This document shows positions 1 to 6,307 of a DNA stretch of 12,491 nt, piece by piece. Position 1 is the stretch's first letter; each line of letters opens with the position of its first letter. The DNA lies in contig CAYGUI010000036.1 of NCBI GenBank assembly GCA_964353115.1, positions 1-12,491 of the forward strand. The letters run 5' to 3'. A program made the translations under genes and the position numbers. This DNA comes from CAYGUI01 sp964353115 (GTDB lineage Bacteria > Pseudomonadota > Gammaproteobacteria > JAGOUU01). The notes below the pieces were generated by a model that ran no database searches, had not been told where the DNA came from, and saw only the letters and a list, made by a program, of their open reading frames with translations.

Positions 1-895
1 TTACCAAATGATACATTGCATTAAAGGCTGGCTGACCATAATTTACACACTCTTTTAAATTTTTCAGACCTGCAAGATCACTATAAACTTCAGCAACGCT
101 CGGTTTTAATTCATCCCCTAAATTCTTAAAATCTGGTGCTAAATGAAAAATCCCACGTGCCAACGAGCAGGCGTATGGCGCTGCACGCTCCATTAATTGT
201 AAAACTTTATTTTTTGTTACAAACTCTAAATAAAAACTGGCTTTATCGACAACATCACACGCTTTCTTTGACCAAATCTGGTTTTGTATTTTTTCACGAA
301 AATTTTTCACCGCCCAGTCAATTGGTGATTCAAATTTTAAAGTACCTTGTTTATTATATTTTATTAAAAACCCCATTTGTGGAGCGTTAAAGCAAATTGC
401 CAGGCATTTGTCTTTGTGCATATAATCTTTTTGATTGGCATAAATAGAAACTAACTGCGCTAACCCACCGCCAAGAGAATGACCAGCAAAAGAAAATGAT
501 AAATCTTTATATTGATCTCTAATGTCTTTATAAAAATCTTCAGCCTTTTGATAAACTCTTGGCCATTCATTTTTAGCGATTTTTAAGTCATGATGAATAA
601 AATCATAAACATCATCACTACCACGAAAAACAATAACACCAGGTCCTGGATTTTTGCCATAAGCATTTTTTTCTTCTACATATAAAGCTGCAAAAAATCC
701 TGTATCATCTGGCTTCGATGCAGCTAATCTTTTCCAACCATGTCCTTTTTGCAAAATACTATCGGGATAAAATCCAAAATTATTTGGTATGTTTTTTGCA
801 TCTACTTTCCTAATTTCTGGATAGAAAAAATCAACTTCGGGAAAGTAAACGTCACTTGCCATGCGAACATAATCTTCTAATTTTATTTCGTGCAT
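1..895 (-). CDS. Class 3 lipase-like alpha/beta hydrolase (3' end cut by window edge)
   Basis: An open frame starts at the ATG at 895-893 and stays open for 298 codons to the window edge, so the C-terminus is missing. It reads as a Lipase_3 / DUF2974-type hydrolase of lipid esters. The nucleophile elbow GHSLGGG lies at about residues 138-144 (Ser140 the likely nucleophile). The FRGSDD strand at 90-95 corresponds to the FRGT(D/E) oxyanion-hole region of the family, and FNAPQMG at about 169-175 follows where the catalytic Asp region is expected. The N-terminus (MASDVY at 12-17, GWKRL at 53-57) also looks like the family. I see no signal peptide or membrane segment, so it acts in the cytosol or leaves by a non-Sec route. 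The start is supported by a strong AAGGAG seven bases upstream. It is the second gene behind the secreted protein at 908-1783. Substrate unknown. Confidence 0.85.
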   Translation of the reverse strand, partial: MHEIKLEDYVRMASDVYFPEVDFFYPEIRKVDAKNIPNNFGFYPDSILQKGHGWKRLAASKPDDTGFFAALYVEEKNAYGKNPGPGVIVFRGSDDVYDFIHHDLKIAKNEWPRVYQKAEDFYKDIRDQYKDLSFSFAGHSLGGGLAQLVSIYANQKDYMHKDKCLAICFNAPQMGFLIKYNKQGTLKFESPIDWAVKNFREKIQNQIWSKKACDVVDKASFYLEFVTKNKVLQLMERAAPYACSLARGIFHLAPDFKNLGDELKPSVAEVYSDLAGLKNLKECVNYGQPAFNAMYHLV

Positions 896-902
896 AATAT
901 TA

Positions 903-908
903 CTCCTT
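903..908 (-). promoter_or_regulatory. Strong Shine-Dalgarno site of the lipase gene
   Basis: On the minus strand the sequence reads AAGGAG, then seven bases, then the lipase ATG. The motif overlaps the last base of the TAA stop of the upstream gene (910-908), a layout that favours translational coupling. It decides the lipase start. It stands out because most other genes in this window have no recognisable site. Confidence 0.8.
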
Positions 909-1783
909 TATTTAAAATCACAAACATATTCATTTAATCTTGCTATAAACTCTCGCGGCGACTGATCAAAATCAAAATAATATAAATCTGAGCTATTCCA
1001 GTGAGAAAACATCGCCCCTTTACGAACATATGGACAAGCGTTTTTAACCATCTCTTTAGGAAATTTGAAAATATAAAAATCCTTTTTTTCATGAAATTTT
1101 CGCTCAAATTGAAAATCAGGACCAGATCTTTTTTCTAGCCAAATTGATAATTTATTTAATGAATCTATGAGCGTATAGCATGATGGTTGATAAGAAAGAT
1201 AATCCAAATTTTCATAAGCATTTTTTATATATTTATCGAGCAATAAGCTACCTTGTAAACGAGGTTCGTTTTGATCATCGGTATTTGTATCGCCATAAAA
1301 ACTACGCATACTAAAATCAGGGCGCTCATAAAATGGAACTAAAATGGTTTCGTCATTAATAATATATGATGCTTCATTACTCATATCATAATAATGAAAC
1401 CATGAACCATGTCTTCCAGGCGGCAGCCAGTAATCATCACGGTGCTCAACAAATAAATGTAAGCGACATTGATATTCTGGAAAAAAATATTTAGTTTCTG
1501 GTTTAATTTGTTTTACAGATATTCCAATTCCATGCAAATACGGTGAGAGTTTTTGAGCTTTTTTTAAATCAAAATTTGGGAATTCAGCTTGACTATTTGC
1601 TATATTGGCAAAAGTTTCGTCAAAATAAAAATCACGATAACCTTCAGGGGGAATTTTAATTTGCTCGATTGTTTTAATAGTTTCTTTAGTTTCCTCATCC
1701 ATAATTACTTCAGGTGGGAAATTTTTAGCGAAAGAATTGATAGAAATAAATAAAATTAGACAACTAATACTGCTCCGTGTCAT
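908..1783 (-). CDS. Secreted protein of unknown family, partner of the lipase
   Basis: A 291-residue protein that I do not recognise. Residues 1-19 form a typical Sec signal peptide: a basic start (MTR), a hydrophobic core of about residues 6-16 and a probable cut after SFA at 19. There is no lipobox cysteine at the cut site, so a soluble periplasmic or exported protein is expected. The mature part is rich in aromatic and charged residues and holds four cysteines (106, 202, 250, 288), an even number that would suit disulfides outside the cytoplasm. I see no repeats or further membrane segments. A short AAGG lies about nine bases before the ATG. It is the first gene of a two-gene unit with the lipase. 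Possible roles are a chaperone, inhibitor or immunity partner of the lipase, or an independent secreted factor; the sequence does not decide between them. Confidence 0.8.
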   Translation of the reverse strand: MTRSSISCLILFISINSFAKNFPPEVIMDEETKETIKTIEQIKIPPEGYRDFYFDETFANIANSQAEFPNFDLKKAQKLSPYLHGIGISVKQIKPETKYFFPEYQCRLHLFVEHRDDYWLPPGRHGSWFHYYDMSNEASYIINDETILVPFYERPDFSMRSFYGDTNTDDQNEPRLQGSLLLDKYIKNAYENLDYLSYQPSCYTLIDSLNKLSIWLEKRSGPDFQFERKFHEKKDFYIFKFPKEMVKNACPYVRKGAMFSHWNSSDLYYFDFDQSPREFIARLNEYVCDFK

Positions 1784-1817
1784 AAGTACTGCCTTTGTAT
1801 AAAAGTATTGAATTGAA

Positions 1818-1826
1818 ACTATAGCA
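1818..1826 (-). promoter_or_regulatory. Candidate extended -10 promoter of the secreted-protein/lipase unit
   Basis: Minus strand reads TGCTATAGT, an extended -10 (TGn plus a hexamer with one mismatch to TATAAT). It lies 34 bases before the ATG of the secreted protein, which would leave a leader of roughly 28 bases. No good -35 hexamer is visible, as often with extended -10 promoters. Motif-based guess only. Confidence 0.35.
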
Positions 1827-1890
1827 GAAAATTTTTGGGAAAATTAGATCCGTTAAGGTGATTAATAGGCTCAAATGTCCGCAATGATTT

Positions 1891-2001
1891 TTTTAATAAA
1901 ACCCCCCAGCCGCACTTCGTGCGTCTGCCCCCTTTAATAAGGGGGCTATAATCTCCCCTTTTGTAAAGGGGAGAAGTCGGCGAAGCCGACAGAGGGGTTT
2001 T
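1891..2001 (-). terminator. Possible transcription terminator of the M16-M16-rsmD operon, within the hairpin element
   Basis: Read on the minus strand just after the rsmD stop, the RNA would fold into several strong stems and end with GGGGGGTTTTATT around 1907-1895, where the outer stem closes and a short U-rich run follows. That is terminator-like, but the U run is interrupted and the structure is larger than a classic intrinsic terminator. The outer pairing also ends in TTTT on the plus strand, so it could act both ways. Confidence 0.35.
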
Positions 2002-2040
2002 CTTCAAGGGTGCAGCGGCAAAGGCGCGGGGGATTTATAA
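1893..2040. repeat. GC-rich multi-hairpin palindromic element (MITE- or REP-like)
   Basis: This stretch is strikingly GC-rich against its AT-rich surroundings. It holds an outer inverted repeat, AAAACCCC at 1898-1905 against GGGGTTTT at 1994-2001. Inside are four hairpins in tandem: CGCAC/GTGCG at 1911-1923, extended by CAG/CTG at 1907-1909 and 1925-1927; CCCCCTT/AAGGGGG at 1928-1945; a nine-pair stem at 1953-1973; and GTCGGC/GCCGAC at 1976-1990. All loops are three or four bases. A second GC-rich patch at 2008-2032 looks like a decayed module. The ends TTAATAAAACCCCCC (1893-1907) and, on the other strand, TTATAAATCCCCC (2040-2028) form an imperfect longer terminal repeat. The right end includes the rsmD stop codon. 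Similar C-run/G-run palindromes occur as dispersed repeats in many bacterial genomes, but a second copy is not in this window. No transposase is present. Confidence 0.8.
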
Positions 2041-2580
2041 GCTTAATAACTTATAACAAACCTTCCCAGCCTTCTTATCTTTTAAAATTTCAAATTCTGC
2101 AGGAATATCTAAATTTAATTGTTTCTCGTGCTCTAAATAAATATATCGAGCTAAGTTTTTATTTTTAATAATATTTAAAATATTTGCTAATAAGTCTTTA
2201 TGAAAGGGCGGATCTAAAAAAATAATATCAAATTTATCTTGAGTATTTTCTAAAAAAATTTCAGCTGTTGATACAAAAATTTGTGCTTCATGCTCAAGCT
2301 GCAAATCTTCAATATTATCACCAAGTAAATCAGTTACTTTTTCATTGTTATCGACAAAAAAAACTTTTTTTGCGCCACGAGATAGTGCCTCAATTCCAAG
2401 CGCACCACTGCCGGCAAATAAATCAAGACAAGTTGATTCAGCAACCATATCTTGTAACCAGTTAAACAATGTTTCGCGCACGCGCTCAGGAGTTGGGCGC
2501 AAGCCTTCGGAATCATCAAAATAAATTTTGCGGCCTCTGAGTTTGCCGCTAATTATGCGTAAAGTATTATTGTTTGCCAA
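2035..2580 (-). CDS. rsmD: 16S rRNA (guanine(966)-N2)-methyltransferase RsmD
   Basis: RsmD transfers a methyl group from S-adenosylmethionine to N2 of G966 in the 16S rRNA of the small subunit. The 181-residue protein shows the family N-terminus (RIISGKLRGRKI at about 8-19, RPTPERVRETLFNWL at 28-42), the SAM-binding loop DLFAGSGALG at 53-62, VDNN at 76-79 for the ribose, and the catalytic DPPF at 123-126. The start is TTG (2580-2578), inside the last codons of the upstream M16 gene, with a 14-base overlap. No ATG lies near, and RsmD proteins normally begin just before RIISG, so TTG is the best choice. The C-terminus stops soon after the last core strand (AGKVCYKL), and its TAA lies in the right end of the hairpin element, so a few residues may have been lost. 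Last gene of the M16-M16-rsmD operon. Confidence 0.95.
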   Translation of the reverse strand: MANNNTLRIISGKLRGRKIYFDDSEGLRPTPERVRETLFNWLQDMVAESTCLDLFAGSGALGIEALSRGAKKVFFVDNNEKVTDLLGDNIEDLQLEHEAQIFVSTAEIFLENTQDKFDIIFLDPPFHKDLLANILNIIKNKNLARYIYLEHEKQLNLDIPAEFEILKDKKAGKVCYKLLSL

Positions 2581-3922
2581 CTTGAACCGTAATAATTTTT
2601 TCAGGGTTAATAATTTGTCGGAAGCTTAAAATGATTTGCTCTTTAGTTACAGCATTTATTTTTTCAGGATATTTTTCTAAATAATTTAATGGTAAATCGT
2701 AAAATGCAATTGCTGATATTAATGCTGTTTTTTGATTACTTGATGCAAAACTAAGCGGAAATGATCCTAATAAATATTTCTTTGCGCTTATTAGCTCTTC
2801 ATCAGACGGACCATTTTTAATGAAGTTTTTTAATATTTTTGTTGATTCAGTTAATGCTTTTTTTGCTTCGCTGTTTCTGGTTTGCATTTTTATTAAGAAC
2901 GACCCAAATTTTTCATGAGCAGAAAAGCTACTGCCAATTGAATAAGCAAGCCCCATTTCAGTGCGAATTTCTTTAAATAATTTAGAGGTTAATGGCATAT
3001 CGCCCAAGATAGTATTGCCTAATATTAAAGAAAAATAACGATTATCTTTTATTGTTACACCTGGTGATGCAATTGCAATATGTGTTTGAGTTGATGGGAA
3101 ATTGATGGCTATATTTTGCTTTTCTTGTGTAAAGTTATAATCCGGCAACTCATATTTTTTATCACCAAGAGGTAAGTTATTTAATAATTCCTGTGCTATT
3201 TGCTCAGCATATTTCTTATTAATATCGCCGTTAATAATTATTTTCGCGTTCTTTTGCGTAAAATATTTGTGGTAATAATTTTTTAAATTATCTGAAGTTA
3301 TCTTTTTTATCGCGTCGATATTACCGATTGGCAGCTCGGCATAAGGACTATTTTTATATAAATTTTTAGACAATTCTTTTCCTAAAATACTAGCCGGTGA
3401 TTGCTCTTTAAACTGCAAAGATTGGATTAATTGGGACTTTATTAAATTCAAATTATCTTGCGGAAAAGAAGGGGATGATATTACTTCTTTGAATAAATTT
3501 ATAGATGGCTTGAAATACCGGCTTTTTGTAACTGATCTTAACGATATCACCGCTTTTTCTTTATCAGCACTAGCTGAAAATTTAGCGCCATTTGATTCAA
3601 AACCATAAGCAATGTCTTGCGCTGACTTATTTTTACTACCTTCATTTAACATGCTTACAGTTGTTAAAGCGACGCCTGGTGCTGCAAAAACACTGCCGGC
3701 ATTAAACATAACAACGATATCGGCAAGTGGAAGCTCAGGATTATAGTTGTAATAAACCTGTGTTCCGTGAGAATTTTCCCATAATTCTATTTTAAGATTA
3801 TTTTTTGAATTTTGGTTTGTTGCTTTATTGCTGGAGAATTTAGCCAAAATTATGCTTAAAATTACTATAAAAATTATAGATATTAATAAAATTAGATATT
3901 TTTTGTATTTTTCTATGCTCAT
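2567..3922 (-). CDS. M16 family peptidase-like subunit, catalytically inactive partner
   Basis: A 451-residue member of the M16 (pitrilysin/insulinase) fold without the zinc site. Where active members have HxxEH this one reads LTTVSMLNEG at about 86-95, so no metal ligands are present. It keeps the R/Y substrate-binding pair of the C-terminal half: Arg320 and Tyr327 in EIRTEMGLAYS. This matches the known division of labour in heterodimeric M16 proteases, one subunit with zinc and the other with the R/Y pair. A hydrophobic stretch at about 9-28 after a basic start is an uncleaved signal anchor or signal peptide, placing the protein in the periplasm, possibly tethered to the inner membrane. It begins four bases after the stop of the active subunit and overlaps rsmD by 14 bases. 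No Shine-Dalgarno motif is visible. Confidence 0.92.
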   Translation of the reverse strand: MSIEKYKKYLILLISIIFIVILSIILAKFSSNKATNQNSKNNLKIELWENSHGTQVYYNYNPELPLADIVVMFNAGSVFAAPGVALTTVSMLNEGSKNKSAQDIAYGFESNGAKFSASADKEKAVISLRSVTKSRYFKPSINLFKEVISSPSFPQDNLNLIKSQLIQSLQFKEQSPASILGKELSKNLYKNSPYAELPIGNIDAIKKITSDNLKNYYHKYFTQKNAKIIINGDINKKYAEQIAQELLNNLPLGDKKYELPDYNFTQEKQNIAINFPSTQTHIAIASPGVTIKDNRYFSLILGNTILGDMPLTSKLFKEIRTEMGLAYSIGSSFSAHEKFGSFLIKMQTRNSEAKKALTESTKILKNFIKNGPSDEELISAKKYLLGSFPLSFASSNQKTALISAIAFYDLPLNYLEKYPEKINAVTKEQIILSFRQIINPEKIITVQVGKQ

Positions 3923-3926
3923 ATAT

Positions 3927-5264
3927 TTAATTAATTTTTTGTGGTATTAGTTGTGCAGCAGTTAGGTTTTTATCAGTAAGATATTTTTGTGCAGTGTGCA
4001 TAATATCTTTTGGTGTTACTTTTAATAACATATCATCATATTTATCTATTATATCCCACGTTAAATTTACTGCTTCAAGACTTCCTATTTCATAGGCTTG
4101 TGATTGCAGTGAATCACGTTTATATATTTTGCTAGTGTATATTTGGGTTTTTATTAACTCTAGCTCTTGCTTAGTTACTTCAGTAGTTTTTAGTTTATTT
4201 AATTCTAAAATAATTTCTTGCTCTAGTTTGTTTAAATTAACTTTTTGTTGTGGTGCTGCAAATACAGTAAATAAATTACTGTGCAAGGAAAAAGCATCAA
4301 AGGAGCTAGAGGCAAAAGTTGCGATTTTTTTGTTTCGTATTAAGTTTTTGGAGAAACGGGAACTATCACCATCACTTAAAATTGCTGAAATAATTTCCAA
4401 AGCATATACTTCATTTTTTTCATCAGAATTTTCTGCTGTAATTAAACTTGGCGTATTAAATCCTAAAGCTAATACAGGAACTTTGGCCGGTATTTCTATT
4501 TTTATATCGCGTCGTCCTAAAGATTTTAAATTAGTTCTTGGCTTTGTTTTTTTAACTGCTTGATGCGGTATCTTGCCAAAGTAATTTTCTGCCATAGAAA
4601 AAACATAATTATGCTCAACATCACCGACAACCACTACAACGGCATTGTTTGGTGCATACCAAGTTTTATACCAATCTTTAAGATCATCAAGATTATAATT
4701 TTTAATATCACTCATCCAGCCAACAACAGGGTTATGATAAGGATTGGCAATAAAAGCCGCTGCGTAAAAACGCTCAGCAAGTAAAGAAGTTGGGACATCT
4801 TCAGTGCGTAGGCGGCGCTCTTCGGCAACAACCTCTCGCTCTTTTTGAAAAACATTGTTATCAAATATTAAATTATGCATGCGATCAGCTTCTAAGCGCA
4901 TACTAATATTTAATTTATCTTTTTGTAATACTTGATAATATCCAGTGTAATCGTAATTGGTAAAAGCGTTTTGTTCGCCGCCATTTTCAGCAATAATTTT
5001 GTTAAACTCTTGATCTTTTAAGTTTTTAGTGGCTTTGAACATCATATGCTCTAGCATATGTGATAGCCCAGTAATTCCATTATGCTCATAGCTTGAGCCG
5101 ACTTTATACCACACTTGCGAGACAACAACAGGTGAGCGATGATCTTCGCGCACTATGACTTTTAGGCCATTAGATAATATTTTTTCGTAGGTGTTTTGAG
5201 AAGAAAATCCTATAGTTGGAATGAATAAAAGATAAATAATAAGGTTTCTTAAGTTATTAAGCAT
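3927..5264 (-). CDS. Zinc-dependent M16 family peptidase, active subunit
   Basis: A 445-residue processing-peptidase-like zinc protease. The inverted zinc motif HMLEH is at 69-73 (His69 and His73 as ligands, Glu72 as base), and the third ligand lies in EVVAEERR (Glu148 or Glu149). GGEQNAFTNYDYTGYY at 95-110 is the usual downstream block. The C-terminal half lacks a full R/Y pair: the matching stretch has Arg310 but Phe317 where the partner has Tyr327. The N-terminus is a signal peptide (hydrophobic about 7-20, cut likely around FSS at 20-22), so it should act in the periplasm. First gene of the operon, followed after four bases by its inactive partner, with which it probably forms a heterodimer. 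Natural substrates of such pairs are poorly known; degradation of small peptides or export debris is a guess. Confidence 0.93.
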   Translation of the reverse strand: MLNNLRNLIIYLLFIPTIGFSSQNTYEKILSNGLKVIVREDHRSPVVVSQVWYKVGSSYEHNGITGLSHMLEHMMFKATKNLKDQEFNKIIAENGGEQNAFTNYDYTGYYQVLQKDKLNISMRLEADRMHNLIFDNNVFQKEREVVAEERRLRTEDVPTSLLAERFYAAAFIANPYHNPVVGWMSDIKNYNLDDLKDWYKTWYAPNNAVVVVVGDVEHNYVFSMAENYFGKIPHQAVKKTKPRTNLKSLGRRDIKIEIPAKVPVLALGFNTPSLITAENSDEKNEVYALEIISAILSDGDSSRFSKNLIRNKKIATFASSSFDAFSLHSNLFTVFAAPQQKVNLNKLEQEIILELNKLKTTEVTKQELELIKTQIYTSKIYKRDSLQSQAYEIGSLEAVNLTWDIIDKYDDMLLKVTPKDIMHTAQKYLTDKNLTAAQLIPQKIN

Positions 5265-5284
5265 AATATTTTTAAATAAAAAGG

Positions 5285-5290
5285 TATAAT
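5285..5290 (+). promoter_or_regulatory. Candidate -10 box of ftsY in the divergent M16/ftsY intergenic region
   Basis: The 56 bases between the divergent starts of the M16 gene and ftsY (5265-5320) must hold promoters for both. A perfect TATAAT lies 30 bases before the ftsY ATG. No convincing -35 is seen 16-18 bases upstream. On the minus strand TATACT at 5301-5296 is a weaker candidate for the M16 operon. Neither gene has a clear Shine-Dalgarno site. Confidence 0.4.
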
Positions 5291-5320
5291 AGATGAGTAT
5301 ATTTAAATTATATTATTAGC

Positions 5321-6307
5321 ATGTTTTGGTTTAAAAAGAAAAAAAATAGCGATACCTCAGCACAGAATGTGCAGTCACAAGAAAAAACAAACTTTTTTTC
5401 ACGGTTAAAGCAGCAGCTTGGTAAAACTCGTCGTAAGCTTAATGATGGTTTATCGAATATATTTAAGCGTCATACAGCAATAGATGATGAGTTATTAGAA
5501 GAAATTGAAACACAGCTACTTTTAGCAGATTGCGGTGTTGATGCAACAGAAAATATTATTACGCGCTTAAAAGAAATAGTAAAAGTTGAAAAAATTACAG
5601 AAACACAAGATTTACAACAGGCGCTGAAACAAAGTTTGGTCGAAATTTTAGAGCCAGTATCACAAAATTTAATAATAGATGATACCAAGAAACCTTATGT
5701 AATTTTATTAGTTGGAGTTAACGGCGCTGGAAAAACAACTACAATTGGTAAATTAGCGAAAAAATTTCAAGAGCAAGGTAAAAAAGTTATGTTAGCAGCA
5801 GGAGATACTTTTCGTGCTGCTGCTGTTGAACAATTACAGATTTGGGGTGAGCGCAATGATATTCCAGTTATTGCGCAAGGCACTGGATCTGATAGTGCTG
5901 CTGTAATTTTCGATGCTGTAGCAAGTGCTCGCTCTAAAAATATTGATGTATTAATTGCTGATACTGCAGGAAGATTACATACTAAAGTAAATTTAATGGA
6001 AGAGCTTAAAAAAGTAGCTCGAGTATTAAAAAAACTTGATGACTCAGCGCCCCACGAAGTTTTAATTGTACTGGATTCTGGTATTGGCCAAAATGCTTTG
6101 CGCCAAGTTGAAGAATTTGATAAAGCGATGAACTTAAGTGGAATAGTTCTGACCAAGCTTGATGGAACCGCTAAAGGCGGTATTATTTTTTCAATTGCTA
6201 ATAAATTTAAAATTCCAATTAGATTTGTTGGTGTTGGTGAAAAAATAGATGATTTACAAGAGTTTGATAGTGAAAATTTTGTTGATGCTTTATTAGATCT
6301 TGATTAG
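5321..6307 (+). CDS. ftsY: Signal recognition particle receptor FtsY
   Basis: FtsY is the membrane-associated GTPase that docks the signal recognition particle with its ribosome to the Sec translocon. The 328-residue protein has a short basic N-terminus (four lysines at 5-8), an amphipathic FFSRLKQQLGKTRRKL segment at 25-40 likely to touch the membrane, a helical N domain to about 115 and the GTPase G domain after it. Visible motifs are GVNGAGKTTT (132-141, P-loop), DTFRAAA (162-168), DTAGR (214-218), GQNA (256-259) and TKLDGTAKGG (278-287). It lacks the long acidic A domain of E. coli FtsY. The GQNA motif is preceded by LDSG instead of the common LDA(T/S)T, but the conserved D, G, Q and N are kept. 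Divergent from the M16 operon. Its TAG touches the stop codon of the convergent phosphoethanolamine transferase gene with no spacer. Confidence 0.97.
   Translation: MFWFKKKKNSDTSAQNVQSQEKTNFFSRLKQQLGKTRRKLNDGLSNIFKRHTAIDDELLEEIETQLLLADCGVDATENIITRLKEIVKVEKITETQDLQQALKQSLVEILEPVSQNLIIDDTKKPYVILLVGVNGAGKTTTIGKLAKKFQEQGKKVMLAAGDTFRAAAVEQLQIWGERNDIPVIAQGTGSDSAAVIFDAVASARSKNIDVLIADTAGRLHTKVNLMEELKKVARVLKKLDDSAPHEVLIVLDSGIGQNALRQVEEFDKAMNLSGIVLTKLDGTAKGGIIFSIANKFKIPIRFVGVGEKIDDLQEFDSENFVDALLDLD

Noticed and set aside
136..390. An 84-codon plus-strand frame
   Set aside because: It lies antisense inside the lipase gene, whose protein has clear family motifs in the other frame; a shadow.
1947..1952. 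Perfect TATAAT on the plus strand inside the hairpin element
   Set aside because: It would direct transcription into the 3' end of rsmD in antisense and lacks a -35; I treat it as part of the repeat and not as a promoter.
1819..2007. A 62-codon minus-strand frame across the hairpin element
   Set aside because: It is the translation of the palindromic repeat (low-complexity stretches such as SPLYKRGDYSPLIKGG), has no ribosome site and matches no protein type; typical false ORF from such repeats.
2567..3922. Reading the second M16 gene as a broken pseudogene
   Set aside because: It lacks the zinc motif but is full-length, intact in frame and keeps the R/Y pair, which fits a functional inactive partner subunit.
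4129..4784. Plus-strand frames of 144 and 74 codons
   Set aside because: Both are antisense to the active M16 peptidase and have no recognisable features or start signals.
5470..6156. Minus-strand frames of 72 and 129 codons
   Set aside because: Antisense to the FtsY GTPase domain; their composition (Ser/Thr-rich) follows from the ftsY codons.
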